From Campylobacterota bacterium (GTDB taxonomy: Bacteria; Campylobacterota; Campylobacteria; Campylobacterales; Sulfurovaceae): a stretch of DNA of 18,629 nt. Each line of letters begins with the position of its first letter. Positions within the stretch are counted from its first letter, which is position 1. The position numbers and the translations under genes are program-made. The DNA lies in the NCBI GenBank assembly GCA_003646505.1, contig QMKT01000012.1, positions 1 through 18,629 of the forward strand. Direction: 5' to 3'. This document shows positions 1 to 8,171 of this stretch, in pieces. A model generated the notes under the pieces. That model made no database searches and had not been told where the DNA came from. It saw only the letters and a program-made list of their open reading frames with translations.

Positions 1-43
1 AGATGAGGACTTCAATAAGGGTAAATGCTTTACGATTAGCCAT
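1..43 (-). CDS. Truncated type II secretion pseudopilin (5' end only)
   Basis: Only the first 14 codons are inside the window; they read MANRKAFTLIEVLI. This is a class III (type IV pilin-like) prepilin leader: a short basic leader, then Ala-Phe at the predicted PilD/GspO cleavage point, Glu at +5 of the mature protein and the start of the hydrophobic helix. The ATG lies 5 nt after the gspE stop codon on the same strand, so it is probably the next gene of the gspK-to-gspE operon. No GspJ-type gene is visible elsewhere in the window, which makes GspJ a reasonable guess, but the diagnostic C-terminal part is missing. The prepilin identity is seen directly; the subtype is inferred. Confidence 0.8.
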   Translation of the reverse strand, partial: MANRKAFTLIEVLI

Positions 44-48
44 TTACT

Positions 49-1563
49 TTAGCCATCCATAAGTCCGACACGTATGGCTTCTTCATAAGAGGTTTCTCCT
101 GCTAAAAGCATATCTTTGAGTTTATCTGCGATGGTTCTCATACCGTTCTTTTTCATCGCTTCTCTTACCTGATGATCATTAAATCCATCTTTCATCATCT
201 CTTTGACTGCAGCATCGATCACAAACAGTTCACCAATAGCCTGTCTTCCTTTATATCCTGTGAAATCACACTCTGTACAGCCTACAGATTTAAAGTAGTA
301 TTTATCTTCAGGAAGATCAATCTCTTGTGCAATAACAGGACTAAGCTTTGTTTGTTCCTTACAGTGAACACAAAGTTTACGGGTTAATCTTTGTGCAAGA
401 ACCCCCAGAAGCGTAGAGGAAATAAGAAAGTTTTCAATACCCATATCCATCAAACGGCTTAACGAAGAAGTAGCATCGTTTGTATGCAAGGTGGAGAGAA
501 GAAGGTGACCTGTCAATGCTGAACGCAGTGCAATATCAGCAGTCTCAGAGTCACGGATCTCACCTACCATGATAATATCCGGATCTTGTCTCAAAATAGA
601 ACGCAGACCCGCAGCAAATGTAAGTCCTACCTTGCTATTTACCTGTATCTGAGAAATATTATCGGCATTATACTCAACCGGATCTTCTACAGTAATAATA
701 TTTTTATCAGGCGTTGACACATGCTGTAAACATGCATGCAGTGTTGTTGACTTACCCGAACCGGTTGGTCCTGTTACCAGGATCATACCATGTGCATGAT
801 TGAGCAGCTTATAGAGTTCTTTGGTGATTTCTTCTACAAAGCCCAAGGACTCCAAAGTCGGGATATGCTCTGTCTGGGAGAGTATCCGCATCACAATTCT
901 TTCACCATGATAAGTAGGGAGAACTGAAACCCTTACATCAATGCTTTTTCCTGAAATGGCTAATTGCGTACGGCCATCCTGAGGCAATCTTTTTTCTGAG
1001 ATATCGAGATTTGAGATGACTTTAATACGGTTGATCACCAAGCTTACAATACTTTTGTCAAGATCAAGGTGTTTTTTAAGCGCCCCGTCTATACGTAAAC
1101 GTACCTCACCTTTTTTCTCTCCACTTTCAATATGAATATCAGAGGCACCTTTTTGCAACGCTTGAAAAAAAAGTGAATTGACCAGCTTAATGATAGGGGC
1201 AGATTCTTCACTTGAGAGCAAGTCTTGAGAATTACGGATAAACTCCAAGAGGTCAGATTCTACTTCAATGAGTTCTTCTGAAGCTGTAGACATCTCTTCA
1301 AAATCTGTACCTGTCTGTATCTCTAAAAATTTATTCTTTAATCGTTCAAAACTTGCTTCATCCAGCATGTTGATTGGGTAGTCCAGTGAGAGTTTTGCCA
1401 AATAATTAAGCGCATCTCCCAAAGATTTTTTTTCTACAATTGATGTTTTAACACCATTGATCGTAGAAAAAAGCAAAGCATGTTTCAGTGCTAACTTATG
1501 ATTGATCTCCTCTTCCCATAGTGGTTCAAGGTTAACATCTGTTAAGCGAGGAAACTGCATCAC
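49..1563 (-). CDS. gspE: Type II secretion ATPase GspE
   Basis: Cytoplasmic hexameric ATPase that powers pseudopilus assembly through GspL and GspF. Visible in order are a short, poorly conserved N-terminal domain (about 1-115), the N2 domain, and the RecA-like core. The core has Walker A GPTGSGKST (265-273), an Asp box with TVEDPVE (291-297), Walker B ending in GEIRD (334-338) and a His box TGHLLLSTLHTND (351-363). A zinc tetracysteine follows at C398/C401/C429/C432, typical of GspE and PilB. The length of 504 aa is normal. The longest reading begins with a GTG overlapping the gspD TAG by one base. The ATG directly after it (1558-1560) sits 7 nt from a GGTG Shine-Dalgarno (SD)-like element and is at least as likely. 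PilB was considered, but the neighbouring gspD, gspC and gspK favour a T2SS. Confidence 0.96.
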   Translation of the reverse strand: MMQFPRLTDVNLEPLWEEEINHKLALKHALLFSTINGVKTSIVEKKSLGDALNYLAKLSLDYPINMLDEASFERLKNKFLEIQTGTDFEEMSTASEELIEVESDLLEFIRNSQDLLSSEESAPIIKLVNSLFFQALQKGASDIHIESGEKKGEVRLRIDGALKKHLDLDKSIVSLVINRIKVISNLDISEKRLPQDGRTQLAISGKSIDVRVSVLPTYHGERIVMRILSQTEHIPTLESLGFVEEITKELYKLLNHAHGMILVTGPTGSGKSTTLHACLQHVSTPDKNIITVEDPVEYNADNISQIQVNSKVGLTFAAGLRSILRQDPDIIMVGEIRDSETADIALRSALTGHLLLSTLHTNDATSSLSRLMDMGIENFLISSTLLGVLAQRLTRKLCVHCKEQTKLSPVIAQEIDLPEDKYYFKSVGCTECDFTGYKGRQAIGELFVIDAAVKEMMKDGFNDHQVREAMKKNGMRTIADKLKDMLLAGETSYEEAIRVGLMDG

Positions 1564-3566
1564 TATTCACCGGCTAACAGATCAAGATGATCTTGGTGCG
1601 TTCTTCTTATTCTGTTACTTGCAGGAGTAGAACTTGAAGAGACAACACTTGGTTCTTCATATACTTCACCTGTATTCTCTCCCAACGCTTTTTCCACAAG
1701 TTTGTTATATCTTGCTTGTACATTATCAAGTTCCGCTAACATACTTTTTAGTTTTTCAAGATCAGCACTTCTTCTTACAATGTATGGAGTCAGATAGATT
1801 ACCACATTCTGTTCTCTCTCTATATCTGAGTGGTGTGTAAAGAGTAAGTCTCCCAAATAAGGTATTTCGGACAAATAGGGCACGGCAGTTGTTCCTTTTC
1901 CTCCCGTACGCTTTATCAATCCACCCAAAATAATCGTTTTTCCATTTTTTACAATGGCATTTGTTTTCACAGTTCTTTTTGTTGTGGTTGGTCTGTCTGC
2001 AATTTGCTCTGAAGAGGGATCAAGATCTTCGATCTGCACTTCTACTTCCAAGGTCACCTGATTGTTACTCGAAAGTCTTGGTTGTACTTTTAGGGTCAGC
2101 CCAATATCTTCTCTAGAATAGTTATTCACTACGTTGGAAACTCCCGAAGTAGATTGCTGTGCCGCAGTCAAAATTGACATGGTTTGCCCTACGTAGATCT
2201 CGGCTTCTTTGTTGTTCGTACACAAAACAGAAGGTTCAGATAAGAGATGGGCGGCACCATTTCTCTGTAAAAGGTCAAGTGTTGCACCTAAAGCAAACAC
2301 TTTGTCTGTTGCATCAAATTTGAATGCAGGGTCATTCTGTTGTATGGGGTTACCATTGGCATCAATCACTGTTGAAGTTTGATTGGTATTAAGAAATCCT
2401 AAAAGTGCCGGAGACATTTGTAACGCAGAGGCACCCAAGTTCCCCGCAAGTGTATACAGTCCAGTGGAAGTAATAGCCCCTCCATTAAACCCATACTTAA
2501 ATCCAACCTGCTCAGCCAAATTACTATCAACCTCAATAATTTTTGCTTTCACATAGACTTGCACTTTAGGGATATCAATCCTACGTATGGTATCTCTAAT
2601 GTTTTTCATCTGCTCAGCTGTGGCAAGCAGAACCAAGGCATTTCTTTCTATATCTGAGACAACCATTGCCTTGCTGGGAGGAACGCCTCCCTTTTTAGGC
2701 TTTTTGACCGCAACATTGTTCATTTGTGAGATCAATTTACTCATGATCTTTTCCATCTCTTCAACATTAGAGTTTTGAAGTCTGATCACATACATCTGCT
2801 GTGTAGTGCTTTCTCCCTTGATATCCAATTGTTTGATATATTTGATCATACGATTGGTGTTCTCTTTTTGTCCTACCAAGATAATAGAGTTGGTTGCTTC
2901 ATCTTTGAAAATATCTACTTTTTCACTTTCAATGGTCTGAGGGAAGATCTTTTTTGCCATACTTTGTGCATTGGTGAATACATCTTTCACCATGGAATTT
3001 CTCAGCTTGATCACCACTGACCTTTTTTCCCCTCTCTCTTCTACAGCATTGATCACCTTGGAAATGGCACGTAAAGTTCTGGGGTTTGCGGTGACTGCCA
3101 AGACATTATTCTCTTTAAAGGAGATCACTTTGGCACTTTTGTGCAGTAAAGGTTTGATCTTTGCACGAAGTACTGCGGCATTGGAGTTTTTAAGAGGGAA
3201 CATTACCGTCTTCATCGTCTCTCCGTCAATACTACTACTGACTTCCAGTCCCTCTCCTGCTGCGATGTTGCTTTTAACGACTTTATAGTAGTCTCCCTGA
3301 TTTACGATCGTAAATCCTTTGCCGCCAAGAATAGAATTGACCAAAGGGAGTAATGAACTTTTTTTGATAGGTGTTTGAGAGACAAAATTTATCTTGCCTT
3401 TTACTTCCCCTTCTATCAAAATATTTTTCTGAGTGATCTTTGAGACCATTTCTATAAAGTCTCTTACGTTTAGATCACGGAAGTTCACATCTACAGTCTC
3501 TTCTTCAGCATGTAGTCCTGCAGACAAGACAAGCAATACACTTACTATTATTTTAGTTAACTTCAT
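1563..3566 (-). CDS. gspD: Type II secretion outer-membrane secretin GspD
   Basis: Forms the multimeric outer-membrane channel of the T2SS. A signal peptide covers residues 1-20 (cleavage near HA|EEE). An N0 domain (about 24-98) is followed by three ring-building N1-N3 repeats (about 118-335) and the C-terminal secretin barrel (about 336-600). Barrel landmarks are the LLSEPSVLCTNN region (441-452), GGL at 548-550 and the family motif VPYLSEIPYLGDLLF (562-576). N3 carries a Lys- and Pro-rich insertion (288-299). A Ser- and charge-rich tail after residue 600 occupies the position where some secretins bind a pilotin, though no pilotin gene is visible. The length of 667 aa is typical. The start overlaps the gspC 3' end by 14 nt and the stop touches gspE, indicating translational coupling. 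Confidence 0.96.
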   Translation of the reverse strand: MKLTKIIVSVLLVLSAGLHAEEETVDVNFRDLNVRDFIEMVSKITQKNILIEGEVKGKINFVSQTPIKKSSLLPLVNSILGGKGFTIVNQGDYYKVVKSNIAAGEGLEVSSSIDGETMKTVMFPLKNSNAAVLRAKIKPLLHKSAKVISFKENNVLAVTANPRTLRAISKVINAVEERGEKRSVVIKLRNSMVKDVFTNAQSMAKKIFPQTIESEKVDIFKDEATNSIILVGQKENTNRMIKYIKQLDIKGESTTQQMYVIRLQNSNVEEMEKIMSKLISQMNNVAVKKPKKGGVPPSKAMVVSDIERNALVLLATAEQMKNIRDTIRRIDIPKVQVYVKAKIIEVDSNLAEQVGFKYGFNGGAITSTGLYTLAGNLGASALQMSPALLGFLNTNQTSTVIDANGNPIQQNDPAFKFDATDKVFALGATLDLLQRNGAAHLLSEPSVLCTNNKEAEIYVGQTMSILTAAQQSTSGVSNVVNNYSREDIGLTLKVQPRLSSNNQVTLEVEVQIEDLDPSSEQIADRPTTTKRTVKTNAIVKNGKTIILGGLIKRTGGKGTTAVPYLSEIPYLGDLLFTHHSDIEREQNVVIYLTPYIVRRSADLEKLKSMLAELDNVQARYNKLVEKALGENTGEVYEEPSVVSSSSTPASNRIRRTHQDHLDLLAGE

Positions 3567-4386
3567 ATTCTAACTCCATTTCTTCTTTACCTCTTTGAAT
3601 CACCAATGAAAGGTTTTCTATATTTCCAATATCTTTATAGACGCCAAAAGCTGCATTATAACTGTCTATTTTTTGACCGTTAATTGACTTTATCGTATCT
3701 CCTCTTTTGAGCCCGAGTTTTGCAAAAGGTGAACCTTTGCGAATAAAGGAAATACTGAACCCCTCTAGACTTTTACCTTTTTTGATCTCTTTGATACCGA
3801 TATTTTTGTAAATATCATCGATATTTTTAGCATAATGACTGATCAGGGATTTATCGATGATCTTATGATCCCCCGCATCCACAACCTCGCCTTCGACTTT
3901 CGTTGTTGGAGTACTTTGTACAGAAGGTTTGTGACTTCGAATACCTGTACTGCCTTTAGTGTTAACAAGGAGAGGTACCTTGTACATTTTCTCATTTTTA
4001 TTGAATGTAGCATAATTATGCCCTGCACTCTCCAGCATAAAGCCACTGATGACATCTCCTCTGCCCAAAACCTTCGTTTTACGTTTATGTTCAACCGTGA
4101 CCACCGTAACATCTGAAGCATGATAAATGGCCAAAAGTTTGATATCTTTAATGCTTCCGGCTACCACTTGGGGCTCTTTTTTCTTGATCGTTGGCGCAGG
4201 TGCTTTGTTTGGGCTTAGTTTAACTCTGTAGTAAAGCGCTTTGCCCCCTTTTTCCTGAGCATAGTTGAACCCGCTTGCAGGTAGCCACAAGACTAAAACG
4301 ACAAACCATAACACTTTGATCACAAGTAGTACGATCAAGAACATCCAAAGCCATTTTACAATGTGTGGTTTAAAAAGATGTTTCAT
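3553..4386 (-). CDS. gspC: Type II secretion inner-membrane protein GspC (HR and PDZ domains)
   Basis: Bitopic inner-membrane protein that in known systems links the GspL/GspM platform to the secretin N0 domain. One membrane segment lies near residues 12-36. A periplasmic homology region follows (about 80-145, with the GRGD turn after a beta-rich stretch). A Ser/Thr/Lys-rich linker leads to a C-terminal PDZ domain (about 195-277) containing FAKLGLKRGDTIKSINGQ, a clear PDZ core. I chose the ATG at 4384-4386 because AGAAGG stands 9 nt upstream. An in-frame ATG at 4402-4404 would add six residues and lengthen the overlap with the upstream gene to 35 nt. The gene sits directly before gspD, as in many gsp operons. 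Identity rests on architecture and position; overall sequence is divergent from the enterobacterial proteins. Confidence 0.82.
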   Translation of the reverse strand: MKHLFKPHIVKWLWMFLIVLLVIKVLWFVVLVLWLPASGFNYAQEKGGKALYYRVKLSPNKAPAPTIKKKEPQVVAGSIKDIKLLAIYHASDVTVVTVEHKRKTKVLGRGDVISGFMLESAGHNYATFNKNEKMYKVPLLVNTKGSTGIRSHKPSVQSTPTTKVEGEVVDAGDHKIIDKSLISHYAKNIDDIYKNIGIKEIKKGKSLEGFSISFIRKGSPFAKLGLKRGDTIKSINGQKIDSYNAAFGVYKDIGNIENLSLVIQRGKEEMELEYEVN

Positions 4387-4885
4387 AGACCCATCCCTTC
4401 TCATTTTTTTTCAACTGAGGCTTTAACATGGCTATATTTTTACTCTCATTGAAATCCAAATGCACTTTTCTTTCATTTAAGTCTATCTTTCCATCCATAG
4501 TTCCAAAAGAGCCTTCTGCTTCAACAGATACAGAAAAAGGAGCCATCACAGAATGTTCCAAAACAGCTTTTTGGGTCTCTTGCGGTACCATTGTTTTCAA
4601 AGAATCATCTATTCTAAGTCCTTTCACTTCTATATAGGAGTAAAAAAGAATGGTGAACAGATTGACTTCTTCGATGTTTGCGACATTAATGCCTTTTACA
4701 TACACACTTACATTTTTCAAGCTGAGCCCAAATAAACCTTCATCTATCACTTCCTCGTTTAACGCTATCTCCTGAGAATGAAGTGTTTCCTCAAGTTTAT
4801 AATAGAGTTCCTCTTTGGGCATCAATATCACTAGCGCAAGCCAAATGACCATGCAGAGGGTCAAAATATATTTTACCATTGACAT
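4370..4885 (-). CDS. Putative type II secretion protein GspN
   Basis: A 171-aa protein with one N-terminal membrane anchor or signal segment (about 5-22) and a predicted beta-rich periplasmic part. After the membrane segment it has the pattern ELYYKLEETL, then a Gly-Leu-rich strand region GLFGLSLKNVSVYVKG and further amphipathic strands. This resembles the N-terminal half of the long GspN family found in some non-enterobacterial T2SS operons. It lies between the gspM-like gene and gspC, a usual place for GspN. It overlaps gspM by 13 nt at its start, where GGAG stands 5 nt before the ATG, and overlaps gspC at its end. GspN is an accessory component dispensable in some systems. Family assignment is inferred from position and pattern; a lineage-specific platform protein is the alternative. 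Confidence 0.55.
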   Translation of the reverse strand: MSMVKYILTLCMVIWLALVILMPKEELYYKLEETLHSQEIALNEEVIDEGLFGLSLKNVSVYVKGINVANIEEVNLFTILFYSYIEVKGLRIDDSLKTMVPQETQKAVLEHSVMAPFSVSVEAEGSFGTMDGKIDLNERKVHLDFNESKNIAMLKPQLKKNEKGWVYETSF

Positions 4886-5274
4886 TTGAACTCCACATCA
4901 TAAGATGAAGCTACATTTTTAATCTGAAGCGTTTTTATTACAATGGGTAAATTTAAGATCTTTGTTACCAGAGTGTTGAGCTCTTTGTCATTTAGACCCG
5001 TATAGGAAGCAGTAACTTTTTTACTTTTTTTACTCCACTTCATTTTATTTTCGGGTATCAAAGTTTGCAGTTTATTTATTTTTTGGGTAGTTTTTTTATT
5101 AGACCATATTTTTTTGAGTGCAACCACTTCTTTTATCTCTTCGAGCGCAAGCTTTGATTCAACCACAGACTCTTTTTGAGAAGAGACCTGTGTATGCTTA
5201 TACAAATAACCCATGAACATAAACATAAAAGCCATCAGGACAATAAGTTCATTTTGATATCTTTGCCAATTCAT
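4873..5274 (-). CDS. Putative type II secretion platform protein GspM
   Basis: A small bitopic inner-membrane protein of 133 aa. A very hydrophobic, Met/Phe-rich segment spans about residues 9-25, followed by a charged helical stretch (35-70). The C-terminal part has alternating beta and helix pattern, compatible with the small ferredoxin-like fold of GspM. Sequence similarity is too weak to prove the family. The position is the argument: the ATG overlaps the gspL-like TGA in an ATGA junction, and gspN/gspC follow. GspM normally pairs with GspL in the membrane. It is shorter than enterobacterial GspM (about 160 aa). It could alternatively be called PilO-like. Confidence 0.55.
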   Translation of the reverse strand: MNWQRYQNELIVLMAFMFMFMGYLYKHTQVSSQKESVVESKLALEEIKEVVALKKIWSNKKTTQKINKLQTLIPENKMKWSKKSKKVTASYTGLNDKELNTLVTKILNLPIVIKTLQIKNVASSYDVEFKCQW

Positions 5275-6197
5275 AGGGTGCCTTCTATTTTTAGGTCATG
5301 GCCTCTGGAAACATTCACCGTGTTAAATTTGTTTTTCTTTGCCAATGCTTTTACCCGTTTGAATGCCTGTGCATCTTTACAAGAAAAGTGTACAGAGAAT
5401 TTCTGTTCATTCATCTCAAAGGAATTGAGTGTCACTCCTTTAAAGATCATACCTGCCAAAGTTTTAATGGTCTCACGTTTTTTACGCTCAGCACTGTCAA
5501 GTGTTTTATATTTTGACACGATACTGTCTCGTGTATACTTGCTCGATAAAGAGGGATAAGCCTCAAGTATCTCTTCCATTTGGACTTGAATGGCCTTGGA
5601 GTTCCCACTATAGCGTGACCCCTCAATAAAAAACATAAGTGCCATGAGTCCAAAAATAGAAGCCAGTACAGCTGTCTGCCTAACCGTTAAGATAGACCCA
5701 TAAGCGCTTTTTAACATGATTCCTTTTTTAGGTGTAAAGCGCTTGTCAAAGGGAAGGGACGGACCTTCATTTTCACCTAAAGCAACTTTGGGAACAACAA
5801 CAATAACATTGTCCAAAGAAACCAAAGCTTCATTGGAATTTAGGAGTAAAGGTGCCGTAAAAAGGTCAGCAGACTGTTGGGCGAAAAAGAGCTTGGAGAT
5901 ATGCTCCAAAGCGAAGCCTTTATGCTCCAAAAATGCCGTGATCATCTCCAGATCATACGCAAGAAACACCCACTCCTCTTCCTCTTTCCAAACCATATAC
6001 TCATAAGACTTACCTTCTTCAAGCAAGCCTTCAAAAAGTGATGGGGCAATTCGTTTTGCCTGATAAGCATACTGGACAGGAAGAGGTTCTCTTTTGAGTG
6101 TATAGAACTGGGGAGTTAGCATCACATTTACATCATAAGACAAGGTCACCTCATCCATGGAAGTATGTATAAGGATCAATTCTTTACTGTTTCCCAT
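5271..6197 (-). CDS. Putative type II secretion platform protein GspL
   Basis: A 308-aa bitopic protein. The N-terminal cytoplasmic region (about 1-160) corresponds in position to the actin-like domain that binds GspE. A single membrane segment (about 168-191, SILTVRQTAVLASIFGLMAL) precedes a charged helical linker and a small C-terminal periplasmic domain (about 245-308) resembling the GspL ferredoxin-like fold. I chose the ATG at 6195-6197, which overlaps gspK by 14 nt, like other junctions here. An in-frame ATG at 6267-6269 would add 24 residues and extend the overlap to 86 nt, which is less likely. The stop forms ATGA with the gspM-like gene. Assignment rests on topology and gene order; sequence similarity to model GspL is low. 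Confidence 0.62.
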   Translation of the reverse strand: MGNSKELILIHTSMDEVTLSYDVNVMLTPQFYTLKREPLPVQYAYQAKRIAPSLFEGLLEEGKSYEYMVWKEEEEWVFLAYDLEMITAFLEHKGFALEHISKLFFAQQSADLFTAPLLLNSNEALVSLDNVIVVVPKVALGENEGPSLPFDKRFTPKKGIMLKSAYGSILTVRQTAVLASIFGLMALMFFIEGSRYSGNSKAIQVQMEEILEAYPSLSSKYTRDSIVSKYKTLDSAERKKRETIKTLAGMIFKGVTLNSFEMNEQKFSVHFSCKDAQAFKRVKALAKKNKFNTVNVSRGHDLKIEGTL

Positions 6198-7107
6198 AAA
6201 ATTCAAAATGTTTTGCCCCGCCTTCAATATATTCAAATGTAAATCTGTAGTATACTCCGTCAAGAGCATACCGTGCAGAACATTGTGTTTCTTCTAAAAA
6301 TTCTTTGCCCGCCAAAAGTGTTTTTCTCTGGGAATAATCCCCACCGTTATCATTGACAAACGTTTCCAGTGAACCTTTGTCAAGCGTTGATGCCCACTCT
6401 TTAACCGTCGATAAATTAATACCAAAAATATACGAAACAAGCTCAGGAGAGCTATATTCCCCATCTATTTTTTCAGATTTTGGAGAAAAAGAAAAATACT
6501 TTTTCCAAGGTATCTTACCAATCTCAGAGTCATCTACTTCAAATTGATAGCGACTCAGGATGTCTGCAAACTGTTGGTAAGATATAATACCGTTTTTTTG
6601 GTGAAGTCTGCTTTGCTTTTGGATCATAAATTGATCTTTACTTCCCATCTCTTCATACAACAGTTCAAGCAGTCGTGCGGTATCTTCAATATCATACTCT
6701 TCCGCAAGCGCTTCGATCAGCTCCTGTGCCACATTTAAACGTGCGTCATTTTCAGTACTTGTCTGTAATCCGAGCCAGTTGATATTGACCCCTTTACTCA
6801 AAGGCTCACACTGCAACATTAGTGAAAACCTCCCATCCTCTGTATTGAGAGGAAGCGCGGTTCTATAAAGCACAGAGAAAAGTGTCTTTTTCTCTTTAAA
6901 TCCTTTAAATATCGTGGTAATATCTGCATAATAGAGGTCTGCTTGTATCAGTGCTTTTGTGTCACTTGCATCTTGTTGTACTTCTTCAAAATAACTCAAA
7001 AGAACCATGGTTAGGGCAATGATAACAGACAAAACAGAAAGTGTGATCATCAGAGCAAATCCCTGTTGACTTCTAACCTGAATGTTTATGCCGTGTGTTT
7101 TATCCAT
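6184..7107 (-). CDS. gspK: Type II secretion minor pseudopilin GspK
   Basis: Large minor pseudopilin, the predicted tip subunit of the T2SS pseudopilus. The leader ends in QQG before FALMITLSVL, so cleavage is expected between Gly16 and Phe17. Position +5 of the mature protein is Ile rather than Glu. Absence of Glu5 is a known feature of GspK and fits the tip position. At 307 aa it is far longer than the other pseudopilins, as GspK usually is because of its inserted helical domain (visible here as LNVAQELIEALAEE and following helices, about 123-200). It is the first gene of the minus-strand operon, 74 bp from the divergent gspG. The SD is weak (GAG, 7 nt spacing). Confidence 0.85.
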   Translation of the reverse strand: MDKTHGINIQVRSQQGFALMITLSVLSVIIALTMVLLSYFEEVQQDASDTKALIQADLYYADITTIFKGFKEKKTLFSVLYRTALPLNTEDGRFSLMLQCEPLSKGVNINWLGLQTSTENDARLNVAQELIEALAEEYDIEDTARLLELLYEEMGSKDQFMIQKQSRLHQKNGIISYQQFADILSRYQFEVDDSEIGKIPWKKYFSFSPKSEKIDGEYSSPELVSYIFGINLSTVKEWASTLDKGSLETFVNDNGGDYSQRKTLLAGKEFLEETQCSARYALDGVYYRFTFEYIEGGAKHFEFYGKQ

Positions 7108-7181
7108 CTAAAAGCTCGATTAAAGTAAAATTTCCTATCTAAGAAGTAAATATTATATCTAAGTACAGCAAAGGATTTAGA
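7108..7181. promoter_or_regulatory. Divergent promoter region between gspK and gspG
   Basis: All promoter signals for both T2SS halves should lie in this 74-bp AT-rich spacer. On the minus strand 7152-7157 reads TATAAT, about 45 nt before the gspK ATG. On the plus strand 7151-7156 reads TATTAT (5 of 6 to consensus), about 26 nt before the gspG ATG. The two hexamers share five bases. No clear -35 box is visible for either direction; Campylobacterota promoters commonly lack a conserved -35. AAGGA at 7171-7175 is the gspG ribosome binding site. Sequence matches are direct observations; activity is inferred. Confidence 0.55.
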
Positions 7182-7613
7182 ATGCAAAAACAAAAAAATT
7201 TAAGAGCAGGGTTCTCCCTTATTGAGTTACTCATAGTTATCGTTATCCTTGGGGGTCTTGTTGCTGTGGTTGCACCAGGTCTCATGGATGCAGCAGATGA
7301 AGCAAAAAGAGATACAGTATGTCTAAAAATGCATGATCTTAAAAAGCGTCTTGATATGTTTAAACTGGACAATGGTACTTTTCCTGATACAGAAGAAGGA
7401 TTTGAAGCCCTTTTATCTAATCCAGATACAGACAAGTACCCAAACTACCGTGCAAAACCTTACTTAAAAAAGATGCCTAAAGACTCATGGAAAACACCTT
7501 TTCTCTATGTCAAAAAAGGAGAAGAAGTTGAGCTCATCTCTTTTGCTGCAGATAGAAAAGACGGAGGAGAAGAGAGCAATAGAGATATCTTGTTTTCTGA
7601 CTGTAACAAATAA
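7182..7613 (+). CDS. gspG: Type II secretion major pseudopilin GspG
   Basis: Major subunit of the T2SS pseudopilus. The leader MQKQKNLRAG is followed by FSLIELLIVIVILGG, with predicted cleavage at Gly10|Phe11 and Glu at +5. The length of 143 aa and the GspG-type globular domain support the major pseudopilin. Its landmarks are the segment DNGTFPDTEEGFEALL (63-78), the YLKKMPKDSWKTPFLY region (94-109) and a C-terminal acidic loop SFAADRKDGGEESNRDI, where known GspG proteins bind calcium. Cys47 and Cys141 could form a disulfide after export. AAGGA 6 nt before the ATG gives a good SD. It is first in the plus-strand gsp unit and divergent from gspK. Confidence 0.96.
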   Translation: MQKQKNLRAGFSLIELLIVIVILGGLVAVVAPGLMDAADEAKRDTVCLKMHDLKKRLDMFKLDNGTFPDTEEGFEALLSNPDTDKYPNYRAKPYLKKMPKDSWKTPFLYVKKGEEVELISFAADRKDGGEESNRDILFSDCNK

Positions 7614-7622
7614 GCGACCCCT

Positions 7623-8171
7623 ATGTCTTCTCTTCAGAGATATCCTGCACATAAAGGCTTTTCTCTCATAGAACTGCTTATTGTCATACTGATCATCTCT
7701 ATGGTCTATTTTCTTGGATTTGAAGGTATTGAACTAGGTAAAAAGAAAGTCAAAGCCTTAACCCCGCTCAATCTAAAATCAACCATTGTCTCCTCTGAAT
7801 TCTTTGGTGATAAGGCTACCCTTTTATGCATCAACAAGTGTCGTACCTGCTTCCTTAGGTCTGATATTTCTTCGGGTTTTGAAGAATATAGCAGTCCCAT
7901 AGACCTTAGCGATATCAAGGCCTATACTCTAGATAAAGAGGATGCCCTGATCCCTATCGAGTATGAGCGCTATCAAGATAAAAAGATATGTCTCATCATG
8001 GACTTTTACAGTAATGGATCTTCAACACAGATCATTTTGGAAGAGGGTGAGACAAGCTATTTTCTGCCTGCCTTTTTTGGTGAGGCCAAAGCATTTTCCT
8101 CACCTCAGGAAGCCAAAGAATACTGGCTTAGAAACACTGCAGCCGTAGCCAACAGTGGAGATTTTTATTGA
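7623..8171 (+). CDS. Type II secretion minor pseudopilin, GspH-like, with cysteine cluster
   Basis: A prepilin with leader ending HKG before FSLIELLIVILII, so cleavage is expected at Gly12|Phe13 with Glu at +5. The 182-aa product has a GspH-like globular part (YSNGSSTQIILEEG, about 129-142, resembles the conserved beta-strand segment of GspH/FimT). It contains Cys69, Cys73 and Cys76 (C-x3-C-x2-C) plus Cys123, unusual for a minor pseudopilin. The gene starts 9 nt after the gspG stop with no good SD, so it may depend on translational coupling. The stop TGA overlaps the TTG start of the next gene. Assignment as a pseudopilin is firm; the H subtype is inferred from its place after gspG and the C-terminal pattern. 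Confidence 0.8.
   Translation: MSSLQRYPAHKGFSLIELLIVILIISMVYFLGFEGIELGKKKVKALTPLNLKSTIVSSEFFGDKATLLCINKCRTCFLRSDISSGFEEYSSPIDLSDIKAYTLDKEDALIPIEYERYQDKKICLIMDFYSNGSSTQIILEEGETSYFLPAFFGEAKAFSSPQEAKEYWLRNTAAVANSGDFY

Noticed and set aside
1426..1433. A run of eight T (A8 in the gspE coding strand) as a phase-variation tract
   Set aside because: It encodes ordinary Glu-Lys-Lys codons, the frame is intact, and phase-variable tracts in this phylum are typically longer runs of G or C.
2587..3288. Long open frames on the plus strand opposite gspD, and similar frames opposite gspC, gspL, yifB and def
   Set aside because: They lie antisense to clear conserved genes, have no recognisable domains or good ribosome binding sites, and have shadow-like composition.
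7152..7181. A riboswitch or structured leader before gspG
   Set aside because: The expected leader is under 30 nt, too short for a known riboswitch, and no stem is visible.
7139..7435. Minus-strand frame over the gspG 5' end
   Set aside because: It is antisense to the intact gspG prepilin leader and has no family features.
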